Positions 44,656 to 53,005 of a stretch of 64,000 nucleotides of DNA are shown one piece after another. This stretch comes from Caproiciproducens galactitolivorans (lineage in GTDB: Bacteria > Bacillota > Clostridia > Oscillospirales > Acutalibacteraceae). Positions within the stretch are counted from its first letter, which is position 1. Each line of letters starts with the position of its first letter. The translations under genes were made by a program, and so were the position numbers. The DNA is taken from assembly GCF_004768785.1 (NCBI RefSeq), contig NZ_SRMQ01000007.1:1-64000 (forward strand), given 5' to 3'. Under the pieces are notes generated by a model. The model searched no databases, was not told where the DNA came from, and saw only the letters and a program-made list of their open reading frames with translations.

Positions 44656-44671
44656 AATTTTAATATAGAAT
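44644..44671 (+). promoter_or_regulatory. SigA-type promoter of the secreted peptidase gene
   Basis: TTGACA (44644-44649), 16-bp spacer, TAGAAT (44666-44671). A perfect 12-bp palindrome, GTTGGTACCAAC (44679-44690), lies at the expected transcription start and could be an operator. Confidence 0.65.
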
Positions 44672-44774
44672 AAAGTTGGTTGGTACCAACATTGTTTTTC
44701 TTGCCATCTTTAGAAAATTGATAGCACTTTCGTGAAGTCTTAAGAAATAAAATATTGAAAGGAGCTCTACCCCT

Positions 44775-45833
44775 ATGAAAAAACTATTAAGCTTAGTTTT
44801 GGTTGCTGTCCTTCTCCTGTCGGCGTCGTCAAGTGCTTTTGCTGCAACAAAAGATGTTGATACGAATTCTAAGTATTCGGTGGTTAATAATACTAGCTTT
44901 CAAATCGAAAATGATTATGTTAAAGCTTTTGTAAAACATATGCATAATACCGATATTAGCATTTCTGGTGGTAAAACACTAAAAGATGGCAATGGTCATA
45001 ATGCATTTCTGTGTGTAACATTTAAGGCAAATCAAAAGGACGGATATGCAATTGTAAATTTAGCAGACTTGAAAATCATAGAATTATCATTAAACCATAG
45101 CACACCATTTAGCATTGCCGATGATATTATTTATATGGGTCCGTTAGATTATATCAAGGTTAAAGGCGGTAAAGGAGTTAATATTAGAACAAATCACGTT
45201 ATACCGTTAGCGGAATTGTCTTCCGGCCCACAAACTAAATCCGGAACGATAGATAATGCAATAAAACAAACTATGATTGAAAAATTATCCAATAATCCCA
45301 GATCCGCTACACGAGTATCTATACCCGGCGCTGGGGATCCCTCTTGGGCTTTTAATGCCGGAAGTTACTATGGGGACTGTGGGATTAATGGTTTGGCAAT
45401 GCTTGAGAAATGGTATGATAAATATGTAAGTAACAATTATTTGCCAAGTAGTTTATCTTCAGAAAAACAAATTAAACGTTCAATTTATAATACATGTATA
45501 TCTAGTGGGTACCCAACTACTGGAATCAGTGAGAGACTTATGGCATCATTAATAACAGCATATTCGAAAAGTGTTGGTCAAAACGGTTATTATCTTTATG
45601 CAGTAGATTCCCCGTATGATTGGGCTAGCGTTTGTAAAAGAGTGGATGATAATCTACCAACATTACTATCAACTGAACCCGGAACACCCAAGTATAATTA
45701 TCACTATGTGATCTCAGTTGGGTATGCGGATGATGGGGATCCTAGTAACAATCAGCTTTATATTAATGATGGATGGAAAAATTATGTCTGGCTCTCATCA
45801 TCATATTTACATGAGATGCTGCCGACTTATTAA
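44775..45833 (+). CDS. Secreted papain-like cysteine peptidase (C39/C10-like)
   Basis: A 352-residue protein. A clear signal peptide ends near SSSAFAATK. Residues ~40-150 resemble the propeptide of C10-type peptidases (GHNAFLCVTF, GYAIVNLADLKIIELS). The catalytic part has a probable nucleophile in YYGDCGINGLAMLEKW, the histidine in YNYHYVISVGYAD, and a later Asn/Asp (LYINDGW). It is likely exported and self-processed, cutting peptides outside the cell. No transporter or cognate substrate is next to it. RBS AAAGGAG. Lower GC than core genes. Confidence 0.7.
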   Translation: MKKLLSLVLVAVLLLSASSSAFAATKDVDTNSKYSVVNNTSFQIENDYVKAFVKHMHNTDISISGGKTLKDGNGHNAFLCVTFKANQKDGYAIVNLADLKIIELSLNHSTPFSIADDIIYMGPLDYIKVKGGKGVNIRTNHVIPLAELSSGPQTKSGTIDNAIKQTMIEKLSNNPRSATRVSIPGAGDPSWAFNAGSYYGDCGINGLAMLEKWYDKYVSNNYLPSSLSSEKQIKRSIYNTCISSGYPTTGISERLMASLITAYSKSVGQNGYYLYAVDSPYDWASVCKRVDDNLPTLLSTEPGTPKYNYHYVISVGYADDGDPSNNQLYINDGWKNYVWLSSSYLHEMLPTY

Positions 45834-45856
45834 GGGGGAGATTCATAATAGTACAT

Positions 45857-46432
45857 TTGAACAAACGCAAAATCTTAGTTGTGTTTACCTGTCTTTTTAT
45901 AACTATTGGAGGGATCGCTGCTATGGTTGTTAATCAAAGCAACAAAAGCAAATCTGAGAATTCTATTAAGCTACGCCAACTATTTTCCCAACCACAATGG
46001 AAAGAGATCCCTGTTCAGAACGGAATTTCGAAGTGGAGCATGAAGCCTCTTTTGGACGATAGCAAACCCCAGAAAGAAGCAGCCCGAGCGGCAAGCAAAC
46101 GTGCCGGAATCGAACATCCTGTTCTTCCCTATTTTGACCAGGATCCTCCGGATCCTAAAGCCTTTTATTTTCACGCACAGCTTCATTATAGCCTGACAGA
46201 AACACTTGGTTATGAATTGCGATTCGTTGCTTTTGCCAATTACGATACACTTCAAGCTTACAGCATTTGGGTATCAGCCGTCCCGCAACGGTTCGACGGT
46301 AATAATTGGATCAATATGCCGGATCAAAAAGAATTTATTTATTCTGTCAATGATAGCCCGGAGAAGATAAAAGAGGAGATGGAACAATATTTTCAATTAA
46401 AGGGGCTATTGAAACCTGGCAATGTATCCTAA
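45857..46432 (+). CDS. Unknown membrane-anchored or secreted protein
   Basis: A 191-residue protein starting at TTG 45857 (no ATG available; the GGGGGAG upstream is rather far). The N-terminal hydrophobic segment (residues ~5-24) is a signal anchor, and the remainder is a soluble extracytoplasmic domain with no recognised motif. It lies 23 bp after the peptidase gene and is probably co-transcribed, so it may be a partner, inhibitor or substrate of it. Confidence 0.6.
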   Translation: MNKRKILVVFTCLFITIGGIAAMVVNQSNKSKSENSIKLRQLFSQPQWKEIPVQNGISKWSMKPLLDDSKPQKEAARAASKRAGIEHPVLPYFDQDPPDPKAFYFHAQLHYSLTETLGYELRFVAFANYDTLQAYSIWVSAVPQRFDGNNWINMPDQKEFIYSVNDSPEKIKEEMEQYFQLKGLLKPGNVS

Positions 46433-46604
46433 GCGAAGATCATGTCTTGTCCTATTGGGTTATATAAATCGATAGGAGTAAATCATCATAGTCGAATAGT
46501 CGTGGTTTCCATAAAAGGACTTTTTAACGGCTCATTTTATCTCGCTAAATTAATAAGTCTTTTTATTGTGCCCGGCTCGCTCACCAGCACAATGGTACTA
46601 CCGA

Positions 46605-46646
46605 AAAAAGGGAAACTACCTGCTTTTGCGGTTAGTTTCCCTTTTT
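46605..46646 (+). terminator. Strong bidirectional terminator
   Basis: 14-bp perfect stem AAAAAGGGAAACTA (46605-46618) with TAGTTTCCCTTTTT (46633-46646). It ends the peptidase operon. Between 46433 and 46998 only this and a gene remnant are seen. Confidence 0.85.
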
Positions 46647-46805
46647 GTTGTGTAACAAATACCACCGGCTGTGCCATAAGGTCAGAAGAGCTTTCGTATT
46701 CACATGCCTTGTATCACTACCACCGAAGATGTGTGTTCAGGCTTTGACGCTACTAGTGTAGACATTACCTATCAGAAATACTAAGGAAGACGCTGATCCC
46801 ACCTG

Positions 46806-46952
46806 TTATTTATTTCCAATATGATTCATGTTTTCCAAAGCAATTCGAAGAAGGCGGCTGAATTCTTTCTGTTCATTTTCCGACATACCTGATTGACAAG
46901 CAAACTTGTAGTGATAGATTAATACCAGAACATAAAATTCTAATAGGTACAT
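46806..46952 (-). pseudogene. C-terminal remnant of a MarR-like regulator
   Basis: A 48-codon minus-strand stretch ending in FACQSGMSENEQKEFSRLL followed by RIALENMNHIGNK. The G(L/M)S-x-x-E-x-x-x-F-x-x-L-L pattern is the end of the MarR fold, and the preceding residues are too few for a DNA-binding domain. It has no ribosome binding site. Likely left behind by a deletion in the accessory region. Confidence 0.4.
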
Positions 46953-46998
46953 GCCTAATCGTAATGACAGGTAAGTCACAAATTTTTACAATTTTATA

Positions 46999-47040
46999 TT
47001 GACACTTTTCGATTTGAAGCATATAATGTATCATATCGAA
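46999..47040 (+). promoter_or_regulatory. Promoter and likely ArsR operator of the ars cluster
   Basis: TTGACA (46999-47004), 17-bp spacer, TATAAT (47022-47027). An inverted pair TTCGAT (47008-47013) and ATCGAA (47035-47040) brackets the -10, as expected for an ArsR-type repressor site. Confidence 0.75.
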
Positions 47041-47063
47041 GACTTTAGATTTGAGGAAGTGCT

Positions 47064-47399
47064 ATGGACTACTATTTGGATAACACAAAAGTGTTTAAAG
47101 CGTTGGGAGATCCCAAAAGAGCGATGATCGTAGATATGCTTTCCTGCGGGGAACTTTGTGCCTGCAAGATTCTGGAGAAGTTTGAAATGTCCCAATCCAC
47201 ATTGTCTCATCACATGAAAACTCTGTGTGGATGTGGGATTGTTAAAGCGCGGGAAGAAGGTAAATGGACGTATTACTCGCTGGATGATGATACTATCCGT
47301 AAAACGAAGCAATTTTTCTGTGCGATCACATCCGATAAGGAGAATTGTATTTGCAGAGAAAACGCAAACTGTTGTAAGGGATGTAATGAAAATGAGTAA
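47064..47399 (+). CDS. arsR: Arsenic-responsive repressor ArsR
   Basis: A 111-residue winged-helix ArsR/SmtB protein. The metalloid-binding loop is GELCACKILEKF (Cys32, Cys34), overlapping the recognition helix (MSQSTLSHHMKTL). The C-terminus has an extra cysteine-rich tail (CICRENANCCKGCNENE) that may add a third thiol ligand. It represses the ars operon until As(III) or Sb(III) binds. It overlaps the DUF2703 gene by 8 nt. Confidence 0.92.
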   Translation: MDYYLDNTKVFKALGDPKRAMIVDMLSCGELCACKILEKFEMSQSTLSHHMKTLCGCGIVKAREEGKWTYYSLDDDTIRKTKQFFCAITSDKENCICRENANCCKGCNENE

Positions 47400-47938
47400 A
47401 TGTTGTTGTTCATCCGAAAACTGTTGCCAGCCGCAACCGAAAAAGCCGATTAACATCGATTTTCTATATCTGGACCACGACCATATGCGGCAGATGCCAG
47501 AATACTGAAAAGGTACTGGACGAAGCGGTTTCCAGTATAGCCGTGGTGCTTAATGCGGCGGGATATAAAGTCAAGGTAAACAAAGTAAATATTGCAACGA
47601 AAGAGTTGGCGATTCAATATCAATTTATCAGTTCGCCGACCATCCGCGTAAATGGAAATGATATCGCTGTAGAGCTTAGAGAATCACTTTGCGAGGATTG
47701 TGGAACGCTTTGTGGAGAGAATGTTGACTGCCGCGTATGGGTATATAATGGAGTCGAATACACATCCCCTACAAAGGAATTGATTGTAGACGCAATCCTG
47801 CGCGAGGTATATAACGCTGGACAACATGAGCCTGAGCGCAAAGCCTATCAGCTTCCTGAAAATCTTGAAAAATATTTTATATCCAAGGCACATAAGGATG
47901 AAACTGAACTGTATGAAAAAAGCGGTAATATGATATGA
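47392..47938 (+). pseudogene. DUF2703 arsenic-cluster protein, split by a +1 frameshift
   Basis: Two overlapping frames together give one DUF2703 protein of about 180 residues. The first starts with MSKCCCSSENCCQPQPKKPI and breaks off after FLYLD (stop at 47508). The second, shifted by one base, continues with ICGRCQNTEKVLDEAVSS and runs to 47938. The family motif Y-L-x-x-T-C-x-R-C-x-x-T-E spans the junction at about 47465-47485. A real loss-of-function mutation, a sequencing error, or programmed frameshifting all fit. DUF2703 is thioredoxin-like and travels with ars genes; function unproven. Confidence 0.75.
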
Positions 47939-47943
47939 GCTGA

Positions 47944-48084
47944 GAAAAAACACAAGGAATTCTGTTCGGCCCCGATTCACCTGTTGTGCTGGCCTGCGCG
48001 GTTGGCGTATTGACGGAAGTTCCGATAATATGTACGCTAGTACATTTATCACCCGCCATTGGTTTCCCGACCGGCGGTTGGTAA
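47944..48084 (+). pseudogene. 3' remnant of an arsenite permease gene
   Basis: 46 codons open between two stops, without a start, encode the C-terminal end of a transporter: ILFGPDSPVVLACAVGVLTE, then VPIICTLVHLSP. VGVLTEVP matches the last transmembrane helix of ACR3-type arsenite permeases (VGxLxEVP). It occupies exactly the place where a permease gene is expected, between DUF2703 and arsD. The main body of the gene has been deleted. Confidence 0.6.
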
Positions 48085-48115
48085 CAAATAAATGATATTA
48101 AAGGAGTTATTTACT

Positions 48116-48511
48116 ATGAAAAAAATGAAAATATTCGAACCAGCCATGTGCTGCCCAACCGGACTCTGCGGTGTGGGCGTCGACCCAGAACTTATGCGTA
48201 TCTCTACAGTGCTTGACACGTTAAAAAAGCATGGTGTAATTGTTGATCGCTTCAACCTTAACAGCGCACCTGCCGAATTTATCAAAGACAAAACCATTAA
48301 CGCCTATATCAATGAAAAAGGAACAAGGGGATTGCCAGCAGTAATAGTTGACGGCAAGATTGTCATTACAGGCCGATACCCCACTAACAAAGAATTTACG
48401 AAGCTGCTAGATCTTCCCGAAGATGTGTTGGAAGCCAAAAGCCAGCCTATTAAGGTAAAGGTTACTAAGAAAAATTCCGGCGGTTGTAATTGCAAGGGAG
48501 GTTGCTGTTAA
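48116..48511 (+). CDS. arsD: Arsenite metallochaperone ArsD
   Basis: A 131-residue protein. The essential cysteines Cys12-Cys13 and Cys18 are in EPAMCCPTGLCGVG, and a C-terminal vicinal-cysteine tail CNCKGGCC is present. ArsD hands As(III) to ArsA. ATG 48116 has AAAGGAG at the right distance; the longer open frame upstream is not used. It lies one base from arsA. Confidence 0.93.
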   Translation: MKKMKIFEPAMCCPTGLCGVGVDPELMRISTVLDTLKKHGVIVDRFNLNSAPAEFIKDKTINAYINEKGTRGLPAVIVDGKIVITGRYPTNKEFTKLLDLPEDVLEAKSQPIKVKVTKKNSGGCNCKGGCC

Positions 48512-48512
48512 A

Positions 48513-50249
48513 TTGAATTTATTCGACCCGCAAAAGATCAAATTAACGAAATACCTTTTCTATACCGGCAAGGGCGGGGTTGGTAAAACCAGCGTCGCCT
48601 GTGCCACCGCCGTATCACTTGCGGATAGCGGCAAACGTGTGCTGCTTATCAGCACCGACCCGGCTTCCAACCTGCAGGACGTGTTCTCTATGGAACTGTC
48701 TAACAAGGGTACTCCTATCCCCGGTGTACCAAATTTATATGTGGCCAACCTTGACCCTATACAGGCCGCAGCTGAATATCGGGAGAGCGTAATCGCACCT
48801 TATCGGGGCAAGCTGCCAGCATCCGTTATCGCAAATATGGAGGAGCAGCTTTCCGGCTCCTGCACCATAGAAATAGCGGCGTTTAATGAGTTCTCCAATT
48901 TCATAACAGACGCAAAGGTTCAGCAGGAGTATGACCATATTATTTTCGATACTGCTCCTACCGGCCACACCCTGCGAATGCTTCAGCTTCCTTCTGCTTG
49001 GAGCAATTTTATAAGTGAAAGCACTCATGGCGCATCCTGCCTCGGCCAACTTTCCGGTTTAGAGAGCAAAAAAGCGATCTACAAGCAAGCCGTGAAAACG
49101 CTGGCAGACGGGGACCTGACCACTCTGATTCTTGTTACCCGTCCCGAAACCGCACCGTTTAAAGAAGCAGAACGGGCTTCCGGTGAATTGTCTGCATTGG
49201 GTGTTAACAATCAAATACTGGTTATCAATGGACTATTGTTGGAACATACAGATACCCTTTCTTCCAGCCTTTACGAAAAACAGCAAACAGCTATTTCGGC
49301 TATACCGGAAAAATTAAAGACTTTACCAATCTTTATGGTACCGTTGCGATCCTATAACGTAACCGGCTTGGAAAATGTGCGTGCTTTGCTTACTACCAAT
49401 TATGTGTCCACTAAGCCACGGAAGTTAAATACTGACCATATTCCCTCACTCAGCAATATGATCGATGAACTGGCAGCAGAGGGCAAGCGCGTCATATTTA
49501 CGATGGGCAAAGGCGGAGTTGGTAAAACAACCGTTGCGGCTGCTGTTGCGCTCGGCCTTGCAAAGCGAGGTAAGAAAGTCCACCTTACCACTACTGACCC
49601 GGCTGCGCATCTAAAATTTGTGATAGACGAAACCTGCGGTATATCCATGAGCCATATTGATGAAACCAAGGAACTCAAAAAGTATCAGCAGGAGGTGCTC
49701 TCCAAAGCGCGCGCATCCGGTATGAGTGACGAGGATGTTGCCTATATCGAAGAAGATCTCCGTTCACCCTGTACGCAGGAGATAGCTGTTTTCCGCGCTT
49801 TTGCGGAGATAGTTAACATGGCAGACGATCGAGTGGTTGTCATAGACACAGCTCCCACGGGACACACTCTGCTCCTATTGGAGTCAACGCAGAGTTATAA
49901 TCATGAAATTGAGCGCACTAAAGGCGAAATACCCGAATCGGTAGCACGGCTGTTGCCACGGCTGAAATCAGACGAAACTGAGGTCATTATAGTAACCTTA
50001 CCCGAAGCAACTCCGGTCTATGAGGCTCTTCGTCTTGAGGAGGATTTAAAGCGTGCAGGCATTGCCGCCAAGTGGTGGGTGGTCAATCAGTCACTTTATG
50101 GCACGGATACTTCGAGTCCCATACTGACAGCTAAGGCTGCTGGCGAAATAGAATGGCTCAACCACATCAACGAACACGCAAATGGGAAATTCGTACTGAT
50201 TTCATGGCATCCTGAGGATATCAAAGGTGACCGTTTGTTGGAACTGTGA
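48513..50249 (+). CDS. arsA: Arsenite-transporting ATPase ArsA
   Basis: A 578-residue ATPase with two homologous halves, each with a P-loop (GKGGVGKTS near residue 19 and GKGGVGKTT near 331) and the ArsA motif DTAPTGHTLR / DTAPTGHTLLLL. The metal-site Cys pattern (SGSCTIEIAAF and SPCTQEIAVF) is kept in both halves. It normally energises an ArsB/ACR3 efflux pump; none is intact in this cluster. TTG start 48513 with AAGGGAGG upstream. Confidence 0.93.
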   Translation: MNLFDPQKIKLTKYLFYTGKGGVGKTSVACATAVSLADSGKRVLLISTDPASNLQDVFSMELSNKGTPIPGVPNLYVANLDPIQAAAEYRESVIAPYRGKLPASVIANMEEQLSGSCTIEIAAFNEFSNFITDAKVQQEYDHIIFDTAPTGHTLRMLQLPSAWSNFISESTHGASCLGQLSGLESKKAIYKQAVKTLADGDLTTLILVTRPETAPFKEAERASGELSALGVNNQILVINGLLLEHTDTLSSSLYEKQQTAISAIPEKLKTLPIFMVPLRSYNVTGLENVRALLTTNYVSTKPRKLNTDHIPSLSNMIDELAAEGKRVIFTMGKGGVGKTTVAAAVALGLAKRGKKVHLTTTDPAAHLKFVIDETCGISMSHIDETKELKKYQQEVLSKARASGMSDEDVAYIEEDLRSPCTQEIAVFRAFAEIVNMADDRVVVIDTAPTGHTLLLLESTQSYNHEIERTKGEIPESVARLLPRLKSDETEVIIVTLPEATPVYEALRLEEDLKRAGIAAKWWVVNQSLYGTDTSSPILTAKAAGEIEWLNHINEHANGKFVLISWHPEDIKGDRLLEL

Positions 50250-50448
50250 GGAAAACAAAATAATAAAAGCCGCATTTCTGTCACCGTCAAATCGTGAACC
50301 ATAGTATGCTTGGTGCTGAATACGGCACATCTTTTCTATTGCCGTGCTTAATGGTTAAAAAATCCTCGATGGGAATACCTATGGGAGGACAATGCGCCCT
50401 GAAATCCAAAACTTTATACGATACAAAAAGCAAACAACGAAATTAATG

Positions 50449-50490
50449 AAACCTCTGTAACGGGACTGTCTTCCCTGTCGCAGAGGTTTT
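50449..50490 (+). terminator. Terminator downstream of the ars cluster
   Basis: AAACCTCTG (50449-50457) with CAGAGGTTT (50481-50489) and an inner GGGA/TCCC pair, followed by T-rich sequence. Between arsA and this hairpin (50250-50448) nothing else is seen. Confidence 0.65.
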
Positions 50491-50540
50491 ATCGTTTTCA
50501 ATAGAGCAGCTAAAAAAAATAAACAATAGGAGGAATCAAA

Positions 50541-50873
50541 TTGCCCGGCACAAGAATTGTATGAAACTCCCGGTACTTCCATATCGCCAAAGCCTGGGTC
50601 TCTGCGGATAAACAAAAAGCAGCCACAGGAAGCGAATCGTCCGTTAAACGGTTAGCTTTTATGCTCCATAAGGTACAATATGTAAGAATGCAGGAAATTG
50701 GAAAAATCAAGATTATTACCAGCAAACCGGCATATCAGAGAAACTTAAAGCATATTCAAAAATGTTTATTTTTTAACCGGTATAGGAAATGTCCGAATTC
50801 TGCCTACTGTATCTTTCATAAGATATCCGCAGAGCCAAGGCAATTCTATTACATCGAATTTTCTATACCTTGA
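50541..50873 (+). pseudogene. Unknown gene with an in-frame TGA at codon 8
   Basis: A TTG start with a good AGGAGG site gives MPGTRIV, then TGA (50562-50564), then the same frame continues for 102 codons (NSRYFHIAKAWVSADKQ ...) to a stop at 50871. The continuation has coding-like composition and a late CPNSAYC. I do not recognise it. The simplest reading is a nonsense mutation (TGG to TGA) in a decaying gene; TGA recoding is not supported by any visible SECIS-like context. Confidence 0.35.
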
Positions 50874-50900
50874 TATCAAATTAAAAAAGGAGAGATTTTT

Positions 50901-51137
50901 ATGGCAAAGGAAAGACTATGTTACGGGTCGGACGGTTTAGACGCAACTGATATCCCGGAATCAGAGGAATTTCTGCACGCCTGCATGTACAACTTACCAA
51001 TAACGCAGGAGGGACGCGAAGCGGAGGTCGATCGGGAGTATGCCCCACGAGCTTGCGGTCCGTTCCGTATTGCTTGGTACGCTGGGCATACGGAAACTTA
51101 CGACGATTGGCATATCGGACCTAAACTGGTGGATTAA
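50901..51137 (+). CDS. Small unknown acidic protein
   Basis: A 78-residue protein with an excellent ribosome binding site (AAAAAGGAGAG). It has two cysteines, many acidic and aromatic residues (ending WYAGHTETYDDWHIGPKLVD), and no signal or membrane segment. I do not recognise the family. Good start signals and no overlap argue that it is a real gene of the accessory region. Confidence 0.6.
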   Translation: MAKERLCYGSDGLDATDIPESEEFLHACMYNLPITQEGREAEVDREYAPRACGPFRIAWYAGHTETYDDWHIGPKLVD

Positions 51138-51243
51138 AATATGACACAGAGGCTTCCCTGTTAATTATCAGGGAAAACAAATTAAAACCGGCCTTCTGCC
51201 ATAATTATTTCATCCAGTTAGGGCAGGAAAAGGAGGAGCCGTT

Positions 51244-51300
51244 ATGGGATTACAATTTACAGTAGAAATGAAAATGTCAATGCAGGAGAGACGAAAATGA
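51244..51300 (+). CDS. Short open frame coupled to the ART-like gene
   Basis: A strong site (AAGGAGGAG) precedes ATG 51244. The frame encodes 18 residues (MGLQFTVEMKMSMQERRK) and its TGA overlaps the ATG of the next gene. Either a leader cistron for translational coupling or the fused ends of a deleted gene. Confidence 0.4.
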   Translation: MGLQFTVEMKMSMQERRK

Positions 51301-51683
51301 ACATATATCATTTTTGTGCGGCACAGCACAAAGACAGCATCATGCACGAGGGACTTACGCTGGGGCAATTTCCGAAACTTGTAGACGGCGTGTATAAGCT
51401 CATACCGCGTTGTCAATGGCTCACTACAGAGCCTGACCCACGCAAGCAAAGCTGGGCAACCCGAAACTTAATCGATTATAGCCGCACCGCGTATAGGCTG
51501 ACCGTTAATATACCAGACAACTATCGCAAAAAGCTTATACGGGCGATTGATTTTGTGGCAGATATGCCGGAAGAAGCTCAACAGATTGTGACAGGATGGG
51601 ATGGCAGCGACAAATGGTATATTTATCGCGGTATTATTCCAGCAAAGTGGATTGTGGGCTGCCACAGAATGGAAGGCGGATGA
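51297..51683 (+). CDS. Possible ADP-ribosyltransferase-fold protein
   Basis: A 128-residue soluble protein. The N-terminus MNIYHFCAAQHKDSIMHEGL followed by TLG recalls the YHF...I...GL pattern of small ART-fold proteins (DarT and RNA 2'-phosphotransferase types). It is followed by QWLTTEPDPRKQSWATR and, at the C-terminus, WYIYRGIIPAKWIVG. A catalytic Glu cannot be assigned by eye. Translationally coupled to the short frame upstream. No antitoxin-like partner is apparent. Low-confidence fold guess; coding status is reasonable. Confidence 0.5.
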   Translation: MNIYHFCAAQHKDSIMHEGLTLGQFPKLVDGVYKLIPRCQWLTTEPDPRKQSWATRNLIDYSRTAYRLTVNIPDNYRKKLIRAIDFVADMPEEAQQIVTGWDGSDKWYIYRGIIPAKWIVGCHRMEGG

Positions 51684-51930
51684 TCATGTCTGAAATGATG
51701 CCTAGGTCATCAGGGAAGTTTTCCTCAAAATAATCGTACTCGATCTGCTCTTTTAGCTCAGGATGGGATTCCCGTTCGTCTGGTTCTCGATAAGAATTGC
51801 CTTGCAAAGCGAGAGCCGAAATCCGTTCCGTATAACTCGGGTTAGCCATCGGGTTATTCGCCAGGATCCATAAATACATAAAAACAGGAAGAAAAGATAA
51901 TACCAGTACTTCCACAAAGAATGAAATGCC
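51634..51930 (-). pseudogene. Minus-strand fragment of a membrane protein
   Basis: On the minus strand a hydrophobic stretch (VEVLVLSFLPVFMYLWIL) runs into an acidic tail (SYREPDERESHPELKEQIEY). The composition looks coding, but there is no start signal and the 3' end overlaps the ART-like gene. Probably a piece of a gene from the same decayed element. Confidence 0.3.
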
Positions 51931-52110
51931 TACCACCTTGACCGTATTGGTCACACCGGAGCAGAAAAAAACCTCATCGATTATAACGCTAACGGCACCA
52001 TCCACGCATCCCTTGTTTACCGGGGAGACAAGAAAACAGCGCGGAAATTTATAGACGCACAGGACCAGTACCTTGCATCCAAACAGGGAGGAAAAACAAA
52101 TGAACAATAA
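51925..52110 (+). pseudogene. C-terminal fragment of a mobile-element gene
   Basis: 61 codons open after a TGA, no start: NAYHLDRIGHTGAEKNLIDY ... KKTARKFIDAQDQYLASKQG. It ends 11 nt into the next gene, as genes of one operon often do. Family not recognised. Confidence 0.4.
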
Positions 52111-52663
52111 TCAGGTTCTTGCGATTTGGGGCAGCCCGGATAGTGGAAAAACCACCCTTTCTGTGAAGATCACAAAAGGACTGGAAGCAATAAAACGGAG
52201 CGTTGCGATCGTCACCTGTGATGAAGAAACGCCCATGCTTCCAGTCCTGACTCCTGCCGGGAAGCAGAATCACCCCTCTTTAGGTGAATTGTTGTCACAG
52301 TCCCGGATTTCCCAGACAGACATCTTAAAATATTCCGTACCATATGGGGACGAGATCAGTCTTATTGGCTATCGTTTGGAAGAAAATGAAACAACCTATC
52401 CTATTGTGGCGAAGCTCTCCAAAATGCGTACGGTTTCCGGGGAACTCGACTATGAAATGTATAAAGAAATAAAAATGTATTTATCTGTACTTGCAATCAT
52501 TGGAGGGATTATTCTGGCCGCATGCGCTTTGAATAATGACTGGAAAGGGTTTCTGTTTTGCACAACCAAGGGGAAGATTTCCTTGTCTATTACGGCTCTT
52601 GTGATTTTTGTAACCCTTATACGCGTTATCCGGCTGACTAAGCCGGTTGAATTCAGGAGGTAG
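52100..52663 (+). CDS. P-loop ATPase N-terminus joined to membrane segments (likely chimera)
   Basis: 187 residues. The first ~95 look like the start of a CpaE/ParA-type ATPase (LAIWGSPDSGKTTLSVKITK with Walker A; SVAIVTCDEETPMLPVL). At about residue 95-105 the ATPase stops well short of normal length, and the rest carries two hydrophobic helices (~130-150 and ~160-180). This looks like an in-frame deletion joining two genes of a pilus or conjugation operon. RBS GGGAGG. It may still be translated, but a working ATPase is unlikely. Confidence 0.5.
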   Translation: MNNNQVLAIWGSPDSGKTTLSVKITKGLEAIKRSVAIVTCDEETPMLPVLTPAGKQNHPSLGELLSQSRISQTDILKYSVPYGDEISLIGYRLEENETTYPIVAKLSKMRTVSGELDYEMYKEIKMYLSVLAIIGGIILAACALNNDWKGFLFCTTKGKISLSITALVIFVTLIRVIRLTKPVEFRR

Positions 52664-52668
52664 ATTTT

Positions 52669-52707
52669 ATGTATATGCCTATATCATTGTATTCAAAAAC
52701 CGTATGA
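52669..52707 (+). pseudogene. Truncated gene start
   Basis: A very good site (CAGGAGGT) and ATG 52669 open a frame of only 12 codons (MYMPISLYSKTV). It looks like the 5' end of the next gene of the decayed element. The following stretch to 53180 is AT-rich and holds only hairpins. Confidence 0.35.
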
Positions 52708-53005
52708 TGCCACTAACTTACCCGACCGCATTTGAAGATGGATGCTTGGTACTTGAGTAAATACATACGTTCGAAAAAGATTGCAATATATTCGTGCTGA
52801 TTTTCATTTGCACATTGCAAAGCCACTAAAAATTGTCGAATTAGGCTACTTTTTATTTTCAGTTTCCAGCCACTTTTTGCGCTATTTTATTATTGTTTGA
52901 ACGTGCGGCTGCTAGCACAATTATGATTTAAAAGCACTAATATCAAATTTTTCGATATAGCGATATATCTGAATGCAGAGAATACAAAAACACTAGAATA
53001 AAATA

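Noticed and set aside
50541-50873. Selenoprotein with TGA read as selenocysteine
   Set aside because: No CxxU-type context, no recognisable family and no convincing hairpin right after the TGA.
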